Shown here piece by piece: positions 5,328 through 12,765 of a stretch of DNA of 12,765 nt (positions are counted from its first letter, which is position 1; each line of letters opens with the position of its first letter). Source of the stretch: Candidatus Equimonas enterica (GTDB lineage: Bacteria > Bacteroidota > Bacteroidia > Bacteroidales > Bacteroidaceae); NCBI GenBank assembly GCA_018066225.1, contig JAGHRU010000146.1, forward strand, positions 1 to 12,765. The letters run 5' to 3'. The notes beneath the pieces were generated by a model that saw only the letters and a list, made by a program, of their open reading frames with translations, did not search any database and had not been told where the DNA came from. The position numbers and the translations under genes were made by a program.

Positions 5328-6125
5328 ATGTCCAGAACAAACTTTGAGACACTCCTCGAGGCTGGCTGCCACTTTGGCCACCTCAAGCGCAAATGGAACC
5401 CCGCAATGGCTCCCTACATCTTCATGGAGCGCAACGGTATCCACATCATAGACCTCCACAAGACCGTGGCCAAGGTAGATGAAGCCGCAGAAGCATTGAA
5501 GCAAATCGCAAAAAGCGGCAAGCGCATCCTCTTTGTAGCTACCAAGAAACAGGCCAAGACGATTGTAGCCGAGAAGGCACAGTCCATCAATATGCCCTAC
5601 ATCACCGAGCGTTGGGCAGGCGGTATGCTCACCAACTTCACCACCATCCGCAAGGCCGTGAAGAAGATGGCAAATATCGACAAGCTCACCGAAGACGGCA
5701 CTTATGCCAACCTCTCCAAGCGCGAGTTGCTGCAAATCAGCCGCCAGCGCGCTAAACTCGAAAAGAACCTTGGCTCCATCGCAGACCTCAACCGTCTGCC
5801 CGCTGCCCTCTTCGTCGTTGATGTCATGAAGGAGCACATCGCAGTGGCAGAAGCCAACCGCCTTGGCATCCCCGTATTTGCTATGGTTGATACCAACAGC
5901 AACCCCAGCAACATCGACTACGTTATCCCTGCCAACGACGACGCCAACAAGAGCATCGAAGTCATCCTCGACGCTTGCTGCGCTGCTATCGCCGAAGGCA
6001 TTGAGGAGCGTAAGGCTGAAAAGGTAGATGCCGAAGCCGCTGGTGAAGCACCCGCAGAGGCTGCTCCCCGCCGCCGTGGTGGCCGCGCTCGTGCCGAGAA
6101 GGCAGAGCCCGCTACTGAGGAATAA
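5328..6125 (+). CDS. rpsB: 30S ribosomal protein S2
   Basis: S2 joins the small subunit late and is needed, with S1 where present, for mRNA binding. The product is 265 aa. Diagnostic segments are LLEAGCHFGHLKRKWNPAM (residues 9-27), YIFMERNGIHIIDLHKT, the RILFVATKKQAK strand, the TERWAGGMLTNF signature, LPAALFVVD and GIPVFAMVDTN. From about residue 226 a low-complexity tail follows, rich in Ala and Glu, with an internal RRRGGRAR basic patch, longer than in E. coli and typical of Bacteroidetes S2. The ATG at 5328 gives the usual 'MSRTNFETLLEAG'. tsf follows after 49 nt, as in nearly all bacteria. Confidence 0.97.
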   Translation: MSRTNFETLLEAGCHFGHLKRKWNPAMAPYIFMERNGIHIIDLHKTVAKVDEAAEALKQIAKSGKRILFVATKKQAKTIVAEKAQSINMPYITERWAGGMLTNFTTIRKAVKKMANIDKLTEDGTYANLSKRELLQISRQRAKLEKNLGSIADLNRLPAALFVVDVMKEHIAVAEANRLGIPVFAMVDTNSNPSNIDYVIPANDDANKSIEVILDACCAAIAEGIEERKAEKVDAEAAGEAPAEAAPRRRGGRARAEKAEPATEE

Positions 6126-6174
6126 GCTATCAACATCAGTAATAACTCTAACACATCAAACATCACATACTACT

Positions 6175-7167
6175 ATGGCAGTAGGATTAGAAGACATCAA
6201 GAAACTGCGCGCCATGACTGGCGCAGGTCTCGGCGACTGCAAAAAAGCCCTGACCGAAGCAGACGGAAATATCGATGAGGCTATTGCTCTCATCCGTAAG
6301 CGCGGACAAGCCGTCGCTGCAAAGCGTAGCGACCGTGAGGCTGCCGAAGGTTGCGTACTCGTGAAGGCTGCCGACGGTTTCGGCGCAATGATAGCCCTCA
6401 AATGCGAGACCGACTTCGTTGCCAAGAATGCAGACTTCGTACAACTCGCCAAGGACATCCTCGATGCCGCTTGGACGGCACGCTGCAAGAGCCTCGAAGA
6501 AGTAAAGGCTCTCACGCTGGGCGGTATGACCATCGCAGAGGCTGTCACCGAGCGCAGCGGTATCACAGGTGAGAAAATGGAGCTCGATGGTTACTTCACC
6601 ATCGAAGCACCATGCATCGCCACCTACAATCACCAAAACGGCAATATGCTCTGCACCCTCGTAGGTTTCAACAAGGAGACCGACGAAGAGGTACGCAAGA
6701 ACATCGCCATGCAGGTGGCTTCCGCTTCGCCCGTAGCCGTAGATGCAGCAAGCGTACCTCAGGAAGTGAAGGATCGCGAACTCGCTGTGGCTATCGACAA
6801 GACCAAGGAAGAGCAAGTCAAGAAGGCCGTAGAAGCCGCCCTCAAAAAGGCTGGCTACAACCTCTACATCGCCGAGAACGAAGAGCACCTCAATGAAGGT
6901 GTCATGAAGGGCGAAATCACTGAGGCTGATGCGCAGGCCATCCGCGACCTCAAGGAGAAGACGGCAGCCGAAAAGGCAGCCAACCTCCCCGAGCAGATGA
7001 TACAAAACATCGCACAAGGCCGCCTCGGTAAGTTCTTCAAGGAGAACTGCTTGCTCGAGCAGGAATACATTTGGGACAAGACGCTCAATGTAGCCAACTA
7101 CTTGAAGCAAAGCGACAAGGAACTCACGGTGACGGCATTCCACCGCTTCACCCTGCGCGCTGAATAA
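6175..7167 (+). CDS. tsf: Elongation factor Ts
   Basis: EF-Ts exchanges GDP for GTP on EF-Tu in the cytosol. The product is 330 aa. It shows the N-terminal UBA-like domain (LRAMTGAGLGDCKKALTEA, residues 11-29; then GNIDEAIALIRKRG) and the TDFVAKN signature at 79-85, with Asp80-Phe81 matching the pair that inserts into EF-Tu in the E. coli complex. The two core subdomains follow, with VASASPVAVDA and the C-terminal LLEQEYIWDKTLNV segment. The ATG at 6175 gives the family start MAVGLEDIKKLR; the frame is open further upstream across the end of rpsB, but this is not used. It is the last gene of the operon, closed by an intrinsic terminator 24 nt downstream. Confidence 0.97.
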   Translation: MAVGLEDIKKLRAMTGAGLGDCKKALTEADGNIDEAIALIRKRGQAVAAKRSDREAAEGCVLVKAADGFGAMIALKCETDFVAKNADFVQLAKDILDAAWTARCKSLEEVKALTLGGMTIAEAVTERSGITGEKMELDGYFTIEAPCIATYNHQNGNMLCTLVGFNKETDEEVRKNIAMQVASASPVAVDAASVPQEVKDRELAVAIDKTKEEQVKKAVEAALKKAGYNLYIAENEEHLNEGVMKGEITEADAQAIRDLKEKTAAEKAANLPEQMIQNIAQGRLGKFFKENCLLEQEYIWDKTLNVANYLKQSDKELTVTAFHRFTLRAE

Positions 7168-7190
7168 GCCAGTCGCGAAACGACATATCG

Positions 7191-7228
7191 TGCCCCGATA
7201 GCCACACTGCTATCGGGGCACTTTGTTT
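7191..7228 (+). terminator. Intrinsic terminator after tsf
   Basis: A perfect 12-bp stem, TGCCCCGATAGC (7191-7202) with GCTATCGGGGCA (7209-7220), closes a 6-nt loop. It is followed by CTTTGTTT, a short T-rich run. It ends the rplM-rpsI-rpsB-tsf operon and separates it from the tamB transcript. Confidence 0.92.
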
Positions 7229-7269
7229 AAGTTTAAGGCGCAAAGGGGCTATATCTCGAAATAAAATTG

Positions 7270-7277
7270 TAACTTTG
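7270..7277 (+). promoter_or_regulatory. -7 box of the tamB-rfbC promoter
   Basis: TAACTTTG matches the Bacteroidetes -7 consensus exactly. It lies 42 nt after the tsf terminator and 83 nt before the TTG start of tamB. I see no TTG at the expected -33 position, so the promoter may be weak or activator-dependent. The predicted leader is about 75 nt. Confidence 0.55.
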
Positions 7278-7360
7278 CTGCGCAATAGTGTGCCCTCTAC
7301 GCAGCGGCACTGACAGCCCACACATTAGCTCATAGCACCATCAAACGCACCTCCCACATA

Positions 7361-10300
7361 TTGCGCACTGTGATAGCCACCATCGTGGCCATCTATCTCG
7401 TGCTCTTGCTTGCCCTCAACACCGAAGGTGTGCAACGTCAGTTGGCACACACGGCTGAGGGGCAGTTGTCGGAGTTGCTGCATACGCGCGTCACCATAGA
7501 TCGGCTGCGCATAGGACTTTTCAACTATGCCACGCTGCACGATGTGCGCATAGAGGACCAGCAGCATCAGCAACTCCTTGAAGCAGGTCTGGTGTCGGCA
7601 AAGATAGAACTGCTCCCCCTACTCCACGGCGAAGTGTCGCTACGCAGCGTTTCTCTACTTGATGCCGAAGCACGACTCTACAAGTCTGCGCCCGATGCTC
7701 CCACAAACTTTCAGTTCATCATTGATGCTCTGAGCAGCAAAGACAAGTCCAAGCCTTCACATCTTGACCTACGCATCAACTCCATCATATTGCGTCGCTG
7801 CAACGTAGCCTACGACGAATGGTATAAGCCCCATGACGCAAGACGATTTGACCTCAGCCACTTGCGCACGAAAGACATCGATGCCAACATCTCGTTGAAG
7901 CGCATCACCAATGACTCCCTTAATCTGCGTATCCGCAATCTGTCGCTCCGCGAGCACTCGGGACTGGACGTACGTACACTATCTCTGCGTATGGCGGCCA
8001 ACAAACAGCAATGCCGCATAGAGAAGTTACGCCTCGCGCTGCGAGGCTCCCGCATTGAGCAAGAACGCTTGATAGCGACCTACGACTTCGACCATCTGCT
8101 TACGACACTCACCCTAAGAGGACAACTGCGGCAAGCCTGCTGCTCTACGCAAGACCTACGCCCGCTGTTGCCCGCCATGGGAAAAGTAAACGAGAAGATA
8201 CACCTCTCCACCACCTATGACATCAGCCCCAGTCATTTGACACTCCACCGCTTACGCTTGACTAACGATGACCAAAGCCTGCGGCTGCTCGCTGATGTCA
8301 CAGCACACCGCAACAGCACAGATGGAGAAATCAGAAAGGCAGAGGCACACATCACGGAGTTGCATGCCGACAATGCCACCACATGCCACATCATCAGCCA
8401 ACTCACGGGGCAACCGCTACCGTCTCTCGTAAGTCGTCTCGGCGACCTCACGCTCCGTGGCACAGCGCAGTGGGATAAATATAAGGCCAAAGGCGGACTC
8501 ATCAATGCCGACCTACTGACACAAAGTGCGCTGGGGCAGATAGCCCTCACAGCGACCTACGGCAACAAACGCCTCAAAGGCAGCCTACACTCCGACTGCA
8601 TCACGACAGCACCGCTTGGCCTTGCCTATATTCCCGACAACATCAGCCTCACGCTCTGTGGCACAGCCGATTTGACCTCGACGCAACACCCTACTGCCGA
8701 CATCACGACCGACATTCGTCACCTCACATGGCGGGGCAACACCCTCACGGGGATTCAGGCAAACGCCCATCTCGCAGGGGACATAGCAACGTTACAAACC
8801 ACTTCCACGGCGAACCAAGCCGCCTTCACGATGGCGAGCAAAGTGCGCTTACACCAAGGCAAGGGCCTACCATCGGACATTTACGCCACACTCGACCTGC
8901 ACCGCCTTGACCTCAAAGGACTGGGACTGACAGGGCGTTGGGGCAATGCTAATGTCGCAGGACATGTAGTGGCTGACATCAAGGGGCTGAACACCCGTGG
9001 CGTAGATGGCGAAATCAAGGTCAGCGACTTCCGCCTCACCTCTCTCGACGATGCTACCACAACGGCGATAGACGGCCTGCAACTGACGGCACACCCTTCG
9101 GCCAATGGCACGCATCTGCATCTTAATTCAGACTTCGCCGTTGCCGACTTTGAAGGCGTGCTCGACATCGCTGCCATCAAAGACTGCATCCAGACGCTCA
9201 TAGCGCAACAGACACACGCCGTCGATAAGCGCAAACATAGGGCCACGACACAGCCAACAACATGGCGTTTTGCACTCAATGCCCAGAGCAACGATGCGCT
9301 GCGTCGCCTCACTGGACTTCACATCTATACTGACGCCCCACTGACGGCTTTCGGTACGTTGCAGTCTGATGCCCAGGCAATCTCGCTGACCCTTACGGCT
9401 CCGCATCTCAAAGTGGACGGCACGGAGCTGCGCAACGTGAAACTCTACACGCATGGACAGGGCGACTCGCTGCGCTGTCAGGCAGGCTTCACCAAGCACA
9501 TCGGCAAGAGCGATGTAGATTTTGAACTGCACGCCACCTCGGGAGGCGCACTGCTGAAATCGCAAATACTCTGGGAGGACAACCTCACCCATCACTATAC
9601 AGGCGCACTCTCTGCCGAGACACGCTTCGACACCAACGCACGCGGCTACAAGATAGCCCCCTTCCACACCGTCATCAACCCGACAACGATAGCCGTGGGC
9701 GACACAATATGGCAGATGCAGCGCGGCGAACTGACATGGACAGGGCAAGCACTGGACGTCCACCGCGTAGCCCTCACCCATGACGACTGCTCACTACATA
9801 TCCACGGACGTGCTTCCGACGACACGGCCGACTCGCTGCAAGTCGATTTGCGCAAAATCGATGTAGATTATGTGCTCGGGCTCATCAACTTCAATGCCGT
9901 AGCCTTTGGCGGCCTCGCCACGGGTCATGCCACGGTACAGATAGACGACGGCTATCCCGAGATAAATGCACGTCTCCACATTCCCGACTTCAAATTCAAC
10001 TACGGGCCAATGGGCACGGCCGACATTGCAGGACGCTGGGAAGGCCCTGCCAAGACCCTGCATCTCGACGCCGATATGCGCTACCCTGACGCCCCGAATA
10101 AAGGTACCCATGTCAAGGGCTTCGTATCGCCAGCCAACGACCGCATAGATTTAGCCATCGAGAGCGAGGGCACCAATCTGCGCCTTCTGCGTCGCTATAT
10201 TGGCGGTATCTTCGGCGATTTTGAGGGCGAAGCCTATGGGCACTGCCGTATTTTCAGTTCGCTCAAGAAGTTGGACTTTGAAGGCCACGAGCGCGTTACG

Positions 10301-11812
10301 GCCAAAGCCACGGTGCTATCTACGGGCGTGCGCTACGACATCACAGACGGCATCATCGATATCGCGCCGGGACGCTTCGACTTCACGCAAGCCACCATCA
10401 GCGATGGACGCGGTGGAGAGGGCAATGTGACAGGCTTCCTCAGCCATCAGCACCTCAAGCATTTCTGCTACGACGTGAAGATGCAAGGCAGCAACATACG
10501 CGTTTACGACAAGCCGCGTACGCTCGACGACACCTTCTACGCGACGGCCGTCGGTACAGGCAGCATCCACCTCGTAGGTGCTCCCGGCACGCTGAATGCC
10601 GACATCAACATGAGTCCCAACACAGGCACCGACTTCACCTACATCTACGACTCCCCCGACACCTATGGCGACACCTCGCTGCTGACGCTACGCAAGGCCG
10701 TAGAAGCCGAAGACACTACTGCTCTCCGCCTAATGCTACCAGAATACATGGGCCGTCTCGTGCAAACGACAATAGCGGATAAGAAAGCGGCGGAGGAAGA
10801 AAGCAAGAGCGACATACGCCTCAACTTCACCGTCGATGTCAATCCGTCGGCTACACTGCGCATCATCATGGATGACCGCACAGGCGACAACATTGCCCTC
10901 AGATCCTATGGGCCTATGCACGCTTCGTGGTACAACAAAGGTCCTTTCCACATGTACGGCACGCTCAACATCGAGGACGGCATATACAGCATGAGCATAC
11001 AGGAACTCATACGCAAGAACTTCGAGTTTCAGCGCGGCAGCCGCATCACTTTCAGTGGCGAACCTTTCGACGGCGACCTGGACCTCAAAGCCACCTATAC
11101 CGTCAATTCCGCCTCACTCTCCGACCTCAATATCGGCACGCTCTCCGACAACAGCATTCGCGTCAATTGCCTACTCAACATACAAGGCAAGGTGCAAAAT
11201 CCCATCGTCACCTTCGACCTCGACCTGCCGACCATATCGGAAGAGGAAAAGCAGATGGTGCGATCGTTGATAGCCTCGGAGGAGGACATGAACATGCAAG
11301 TGCTCTACCTGCTGGGCGTAGGCCGTTTCTATACGTACAACTACAACGAGACAGCCTCTGCCACCACCCAATCGCAGACCAACGTCGCCATGAAGTCATT
11401 TCTCTCGACCACCCTCTCATCGCAATTCAACAACCTGCTCTCCAACGCCATTGGCAACCGCAACTGGACTTTCGGTGCTAACCTCGCCACGGGCGCCGTA
11501 GGATGGAGCGACATGGAAATCGAGGGTCTGCTCAGCGGCAAGTTGTTTAACAACCGTCTGCTCATCAACGGCAATTTCGGCTATCGCGACCGCCCTACGA
11601 TGGCACAGACCAACTTCGTCGGCGACTTCGACGTGCAATATCTGCTCACCCCTACGGGCACTGTGCGACTGAAAGCATACAGCGAAACCAACGACCGCTA
11701 TTTCACCAAGTCATCCCCCACAACGCAGGGCATAGGCATCAAGTTGCAACGCGACTTCACCAGCCTCCGTGACCTCTTCAAACGCAACAAAACAAAAAAA
11801 CATAAGCAATGA
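7361..11812 (+). CDS. tamB: TamB-like translocation and assembly module protein
   Basis: TamB-type proteins are inner-membrane-anchored, span the periplasm and support outer-membrane protein assembly and lipid transport. The product is very long (1483 aa), with one N-terminal membrane span (about residues 4-22) and a huge beta-rich, repetitive periplasmic region. The early segment (about residues 75-110: LVSAKIELLPLLHGEVSLRSV...) is AsmA-like. The C-terminal part (about 1050-1465) is the TamB/DUF490 domain, with FQRGSRITFSGEPFDGDLDL, NIQGKVQNPIVTFDLDLP, LLGVGRFYTYN, and the ending YSETNDRYFTKSSPTTQGIG. The end is basic (RNKTKKHKQ). No ATG occurs in frame before the membrane span. TTG 7361 is used, GTG 7370 is an alternative, and the frame is closed by TAG at 7286. 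It overlaps rfbC by 4 nt. No TamA/BamA-like partner gene is in the window. Confidence 0.88.
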   Translation: MRTVIATIVAIYLVLLLALNTEGVQRQLAHTAEGQLSELLHTRVTIDRLRIGLFNYATLHDVRIEDQQHQQLLEAGLVSAKIELLPLLHGEVSLRSVSLLDAEARLYKSAPDAPTNFQFIIDALSSKDKSKPSHLDLRINSIILRRCNVAYDEWYKPHDARRFDLSHLRTKDIDANISLKRITNDSLNLRIRNLSLREHSGLDVRTLSLRMAANKQQCRIEKLRLALRGSRIEQERLIATYDFDHLLTTLTLRGQLRQACCSTQDLRPLLPAMGKVNEKIHLSTTYDISPSHLTLHRLRLTNDDQSLRLLADVTAHRNSTDGEIRKAEAHITELHADNATTCHIISQLTGQPLPSLVSRLGDLTLRGTAQWDKYKAKGGLINADLLTQSALGQIALTATYGNKRLKGSLHSDCITTAPLGLAYIPDNISLTLCGTADLTSTQHPTADITTDIRHLTWRGNTLTGIQANAHLAGDIATLQTTSTANQAAFTMASKVRLHQGKGLPSDIYATLDLHRLDLKGLGLTGRWGNANVAGHVVADIKGLNTRGVDGEIKVSDFRLTSLDDATTTAIDGLQLTAHPSANGTHLHLNSDFAVADFEGVLDIAAIKDCIQTLIAQQTHAVDKRKHRATTQPTTWRFALNAQSNDALRRLTGLHIYTDAPLTAFGTLQSDAQAISLTLTAPHLKVDGTELRNVKLYTHGQGDSLRCQAGFTKHIGKSDVDFELHATSGGALLKSQILWEDNLTHHYTGALSAETRFDTNARGYKIAPFHTVINPTTIAVGDTIWQMQRGELTWTGQALDVHRVALTHDDCSLHIHGRASDDTADSLQVDLRKIDVDYVLGLINFNAVAFGGLATGHATVQIDDGYPEINARLHIPDFKFNYGPMGTADIAGRWEGPAKTLHLDADMRYPDAPNKGTHVKGFVSPANDRIDLAIESEGTNLRLLRRYIGGIFGDFEGEAYGHCRIFSSLKKLDFEGHERVTAKATVLSTGVRYDITDGIIDIAPGRFDFTQATISDGRGGEGNVTGFLSHQHLKHFCYDVKMQGSNIRVYDKPRTLDDTFYATAVGTGSIHLVGAPGTLNADINMSPNTGTDFTYIYDSPDTYGDTSLLTLRKAVEAEDTTALRLMLPEYMGRLVQTTIADKKAAEEESKSDIRLNFTVDVNPSATLRIIMDDRTGDNIALRSYGPMHASWYNKGPFHMYGTLNIEDGIYSMSIQELIRKNFEFQRGSRITFSGEPFDGDLDLKATYTVNSASLSDLNIGTLSDNSIRVNCLLNIQGKVQNPIVTFDLDLPTISEEEKQMVRSLIASEEDMNMQVLYLLGVGRFYTYNYNETASATTQSQTNVAMKSFLSTTLSSQFNNLLSNAIGNRNWTFGANLATGAVGWSDMEIEGLLSGKLFNNRLLINGNFGYRDRPTMAQTNFVGDFDVQYLLTPTGTVRLKAYSETNDRYFTKSSPTTQGIGIKLQRDFTSLRDLFKRNKTKKHKQ

Positions 11813-12354
11813 ATTTCATCCCTACCACCATACCCGATGTATGGATACTTGAGCCCCGCGTCTTTGGCGACGCTCGCGGCTATTTCATGGAAACGTATCG
11901 CAAGGCAGAGTTTGACGCTGCCATCGGCCACGCCGTCGATTTCATACAGGACAACCAGAGCCGTTCATCGCGCGGCGTACTGCGCGGCTTGCACTACCAA
12001 CGCGGCGACAAGTCACAGGCTAAACTGGTGCGCGTACTCAGCGGCTGCGTCGTCGATGTCGCCGTCGATTTGCGACAAGACTCCCCCACCTTTGGGCAGC
12101 ACGTCGCCGTAGAACTTTCGGCTGACAACAAACGCCAACTGTTCATCCCCCGAGGCTTTGCCCACGGCTTCCAAGTCATCAGCGAAACGGCAGAGTTTGC
12201 CTATAAGGTCGATAATATCTATGCGCCAGAGGCAGAATGTAGCATACGCTACAACGACCCCACTCTCGCCATAGCATGGCCCGTGGCCGAAGCCTGTCTC
12301 TCGGAGAAGGACTTGCTGCGCGCCGTCTCCTTTGAGGACGCAGAAAAGTTTTAA
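11809..12354 (+). CDS. rfbC: dTDP-4-dehydrorhamnose 3,5-epimerase
   Basis: RfbC (RmlC) epimerises C3 and C5 of dTDP-4-keto-6-deoxyglucose, the third step of dTDP-L-rhamnose synthesis for surface polysaccharide. The 181-aa product has the cupin fold signatures in place: FGDARGYFMETY (19-30), DNQSRSSRGVLRGLHYQ (48-64) with Arg59 and catalytic-base His62, Lys72, PRGFAHGF (114-121) with His119, Tyr132, and NIYAPEAE (136-143) with Tyr138. The numbering runs one less than the Salmonella enzyme. SEKDL near 165-169 aligns with its conserved Asp. The ATG at 11809 overlaps the tamB stop as ATGA, indicating translational coupling. The other rhamnose genes (rfbA, rfbB, rfbD) are not in the window. Confidence 0.95.
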   Translation: MNFIPTTIPDVWILEPRVFGDARGYFMETYRKAEFDAAIGHAVDFIQDNQSRSSRGVLRGLHYQRGDKSQAKLVRVLSGCVVDVAVDLRQDSPTFGQHVAVELSADNKRQLFIPRGFAHGFQVISETAEFAYKVDNIYAPEAECSIRYNDPTLAIAWPVAEACLSEKDLLRAVSFEDAEKF

Positions 12355-12396
12355 GCGTGAGACATTCAACCATTTACGAAACCGAACACATTGGTA

Positions 12397-12506
12397 CATT
12401 TCTCCGTTAAAGCGACAAGGGCAGACCGTTAAAACTGCAAGGGCAAATCGTTAAAACTGCAAGGGCAAATCGTTTTCACGCTCCCGGCAAATCGTTTTTA
12501 GCCCCA
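12397..12506. repeat. 22-bp tandem repeat array upstream of lepA
   Basis: Five consecutive 22-nt units fill this region: 12397-12418 (degenerate), 12419-12440, 12441-12462, 12463-12484 and 12485-12506. The core of units 2-5 is GGCA-(A/G)A(T/C)CGTT. 12427-12448 and 12449-12470 are identical 22-mers. The last unit ends TTTTTAGCCCC, which partly mirrors its GGCAAA start. There are no spacers. The array ends 34 nt before the lepA ATG. The period and the GGGCA...AATCG...TTTTAG pattern match the array before yaaA. A weak TACATTTC at 12395-12402 could be a -7 box, in which case the repeats would be transcribed into the lepA leader. Confidence 0.85.
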
Positions 12507-12540
12507 TAGGAGAACACACTACCATTCCCCCTTTCCCACC

Positions 12541-12765
12541 ATGAAACACATCCGTAATTTCTGCATCATCGCCCACATTGACCACGGCAAATCTACCCTT
12601 GCCGACCGTCTGCTCGAACGCACCCAAACCATTCAGGTCACAGAGGGACAGATGCTCGACGATATGGATTTGGAGCGTGAACGCGGCATCACCATCAAGA
12701 GTCACGCCATCCAGATGGACTATCACCGCACGGACGGCGACTATGTCCTCAACCTCATTGACACC
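12541..12765 (+). CDS. lepA: Elongation factor 4 (LepA), 5' part only
   Basis: LepA is a ribosome-dependent GTPase related to EF-G that acts on stalled or mis-translocated ribosomes and in initiation and assembly. Only the first 75 codons are present; the gene continues beyond the window. The G1 P-loop AHIDHGKST (residues 11-19), the LepA-typical ADRLLERT (21-28), and LDDMDLERERGITIKSHAIQM (39-59) containing the switch I Thr51 are all intact. The reading enters the G3 strand with LNLIDT at the edge; the DTPGH motif would follow. The ATG at 12541 gives the usual MKHIRNFCIIAHIDHGK start. It lies 186 nt after rfbC. Confidence 0.97.
   Translation, partial: MKHIRNFCIIAHIDHGKSTLADRLLERTQTIQVTEGQMLDDMDLERERGITIKSHAIQMDYHRTDGDYVLNLIDT

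Noticed and set aside
6187..7143. Long minus-strand open frame inside tsf
   Set aside because: It is antisense to the certain EF-Ts gene and results from its codon bias; the translation has no family features.
9128..9781. Minus-strand open frames inside tamB
   Set aside because: They are antisense shadows of a continuous 1483-codon gene with a recognisable C-terminal domain.
12397..12506. CRISPR array
   Set aside because: The 22-nt units are directly adjacent with no unique spacers, and no cas genes are nearby.

Overview
This window looks like a chromosomal segment from a Bacteroidales bacterium, most likely Prevotellaceae. The evidence is the gene order rplM-rpsI-rpsB-tsf, the sequence flavour of the ribosomal proteins, the presence of DUF3667-like and TIGR04076-like proteins, A-rich regions instead of Shine-Dalgarno sites before most starts, and several copies of the Bacteroidetes -7 promoter box (TAnnTTTG). 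The genus is inferred, not proven. No tRNA, rRNA, transposase, phage gene or CRISPR array was seen.

Layout. Positions 1-718 hold one small minus-strand gene (62-277) of a Bacteroidales-type short protein. A 441-bp gene-free stretch follows, with a C8 run, a 9-bp hairpin and a 22-bp-period palindromic repeat array. Positions 719-3188 carry four plus-strand genes: yaaA (peroxide/iron stress), a PrxQ/Bcp peroxiredoxin, a DUF3667-type zinc-ribbon membrane protein and a TIGR04076-type small Cys protein. A minus-strand Nudix hydrolase (3190-3615) meets them tail to tail. A small three-helix membrane protein (3751-4062) follows.

Positions 4125-7228 form the translation operon: a strong promoter, a structured leader of about 160 nt, rplM, rpsI, a second structured spacer, rpsB, tsf and a clear intrinsic terminator. 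Positions 7270-12354 carry a 1483-codon TamB-like gene, with no ATG start, overlapping rfbC by 4 nt. A second 22-bp-period tandem array (12397-12506) precedes the start of lepA, which runs off the window end.

How the genes work together. yaaA and the peroxiredoxin fit a peroxide-defence unit, and the Nudix hydrolase may clean oxidised nucleotides. The central operon makes L13, S9, S2 and EF-Ts. TamB and RfbC both serve the cell envelope (outer-membrane assembly and dTDP-rhamnose supply). LepA returns to translation.

Most genes are ordinary housekeeping genes. The parts that may be undescribed are non-coding: the structured leader upstream of rplM, the competing hairpins upstream of rpsB, and the two 22-bp-period intergenic repeat arrays that share a GGGCA / AATCG core.
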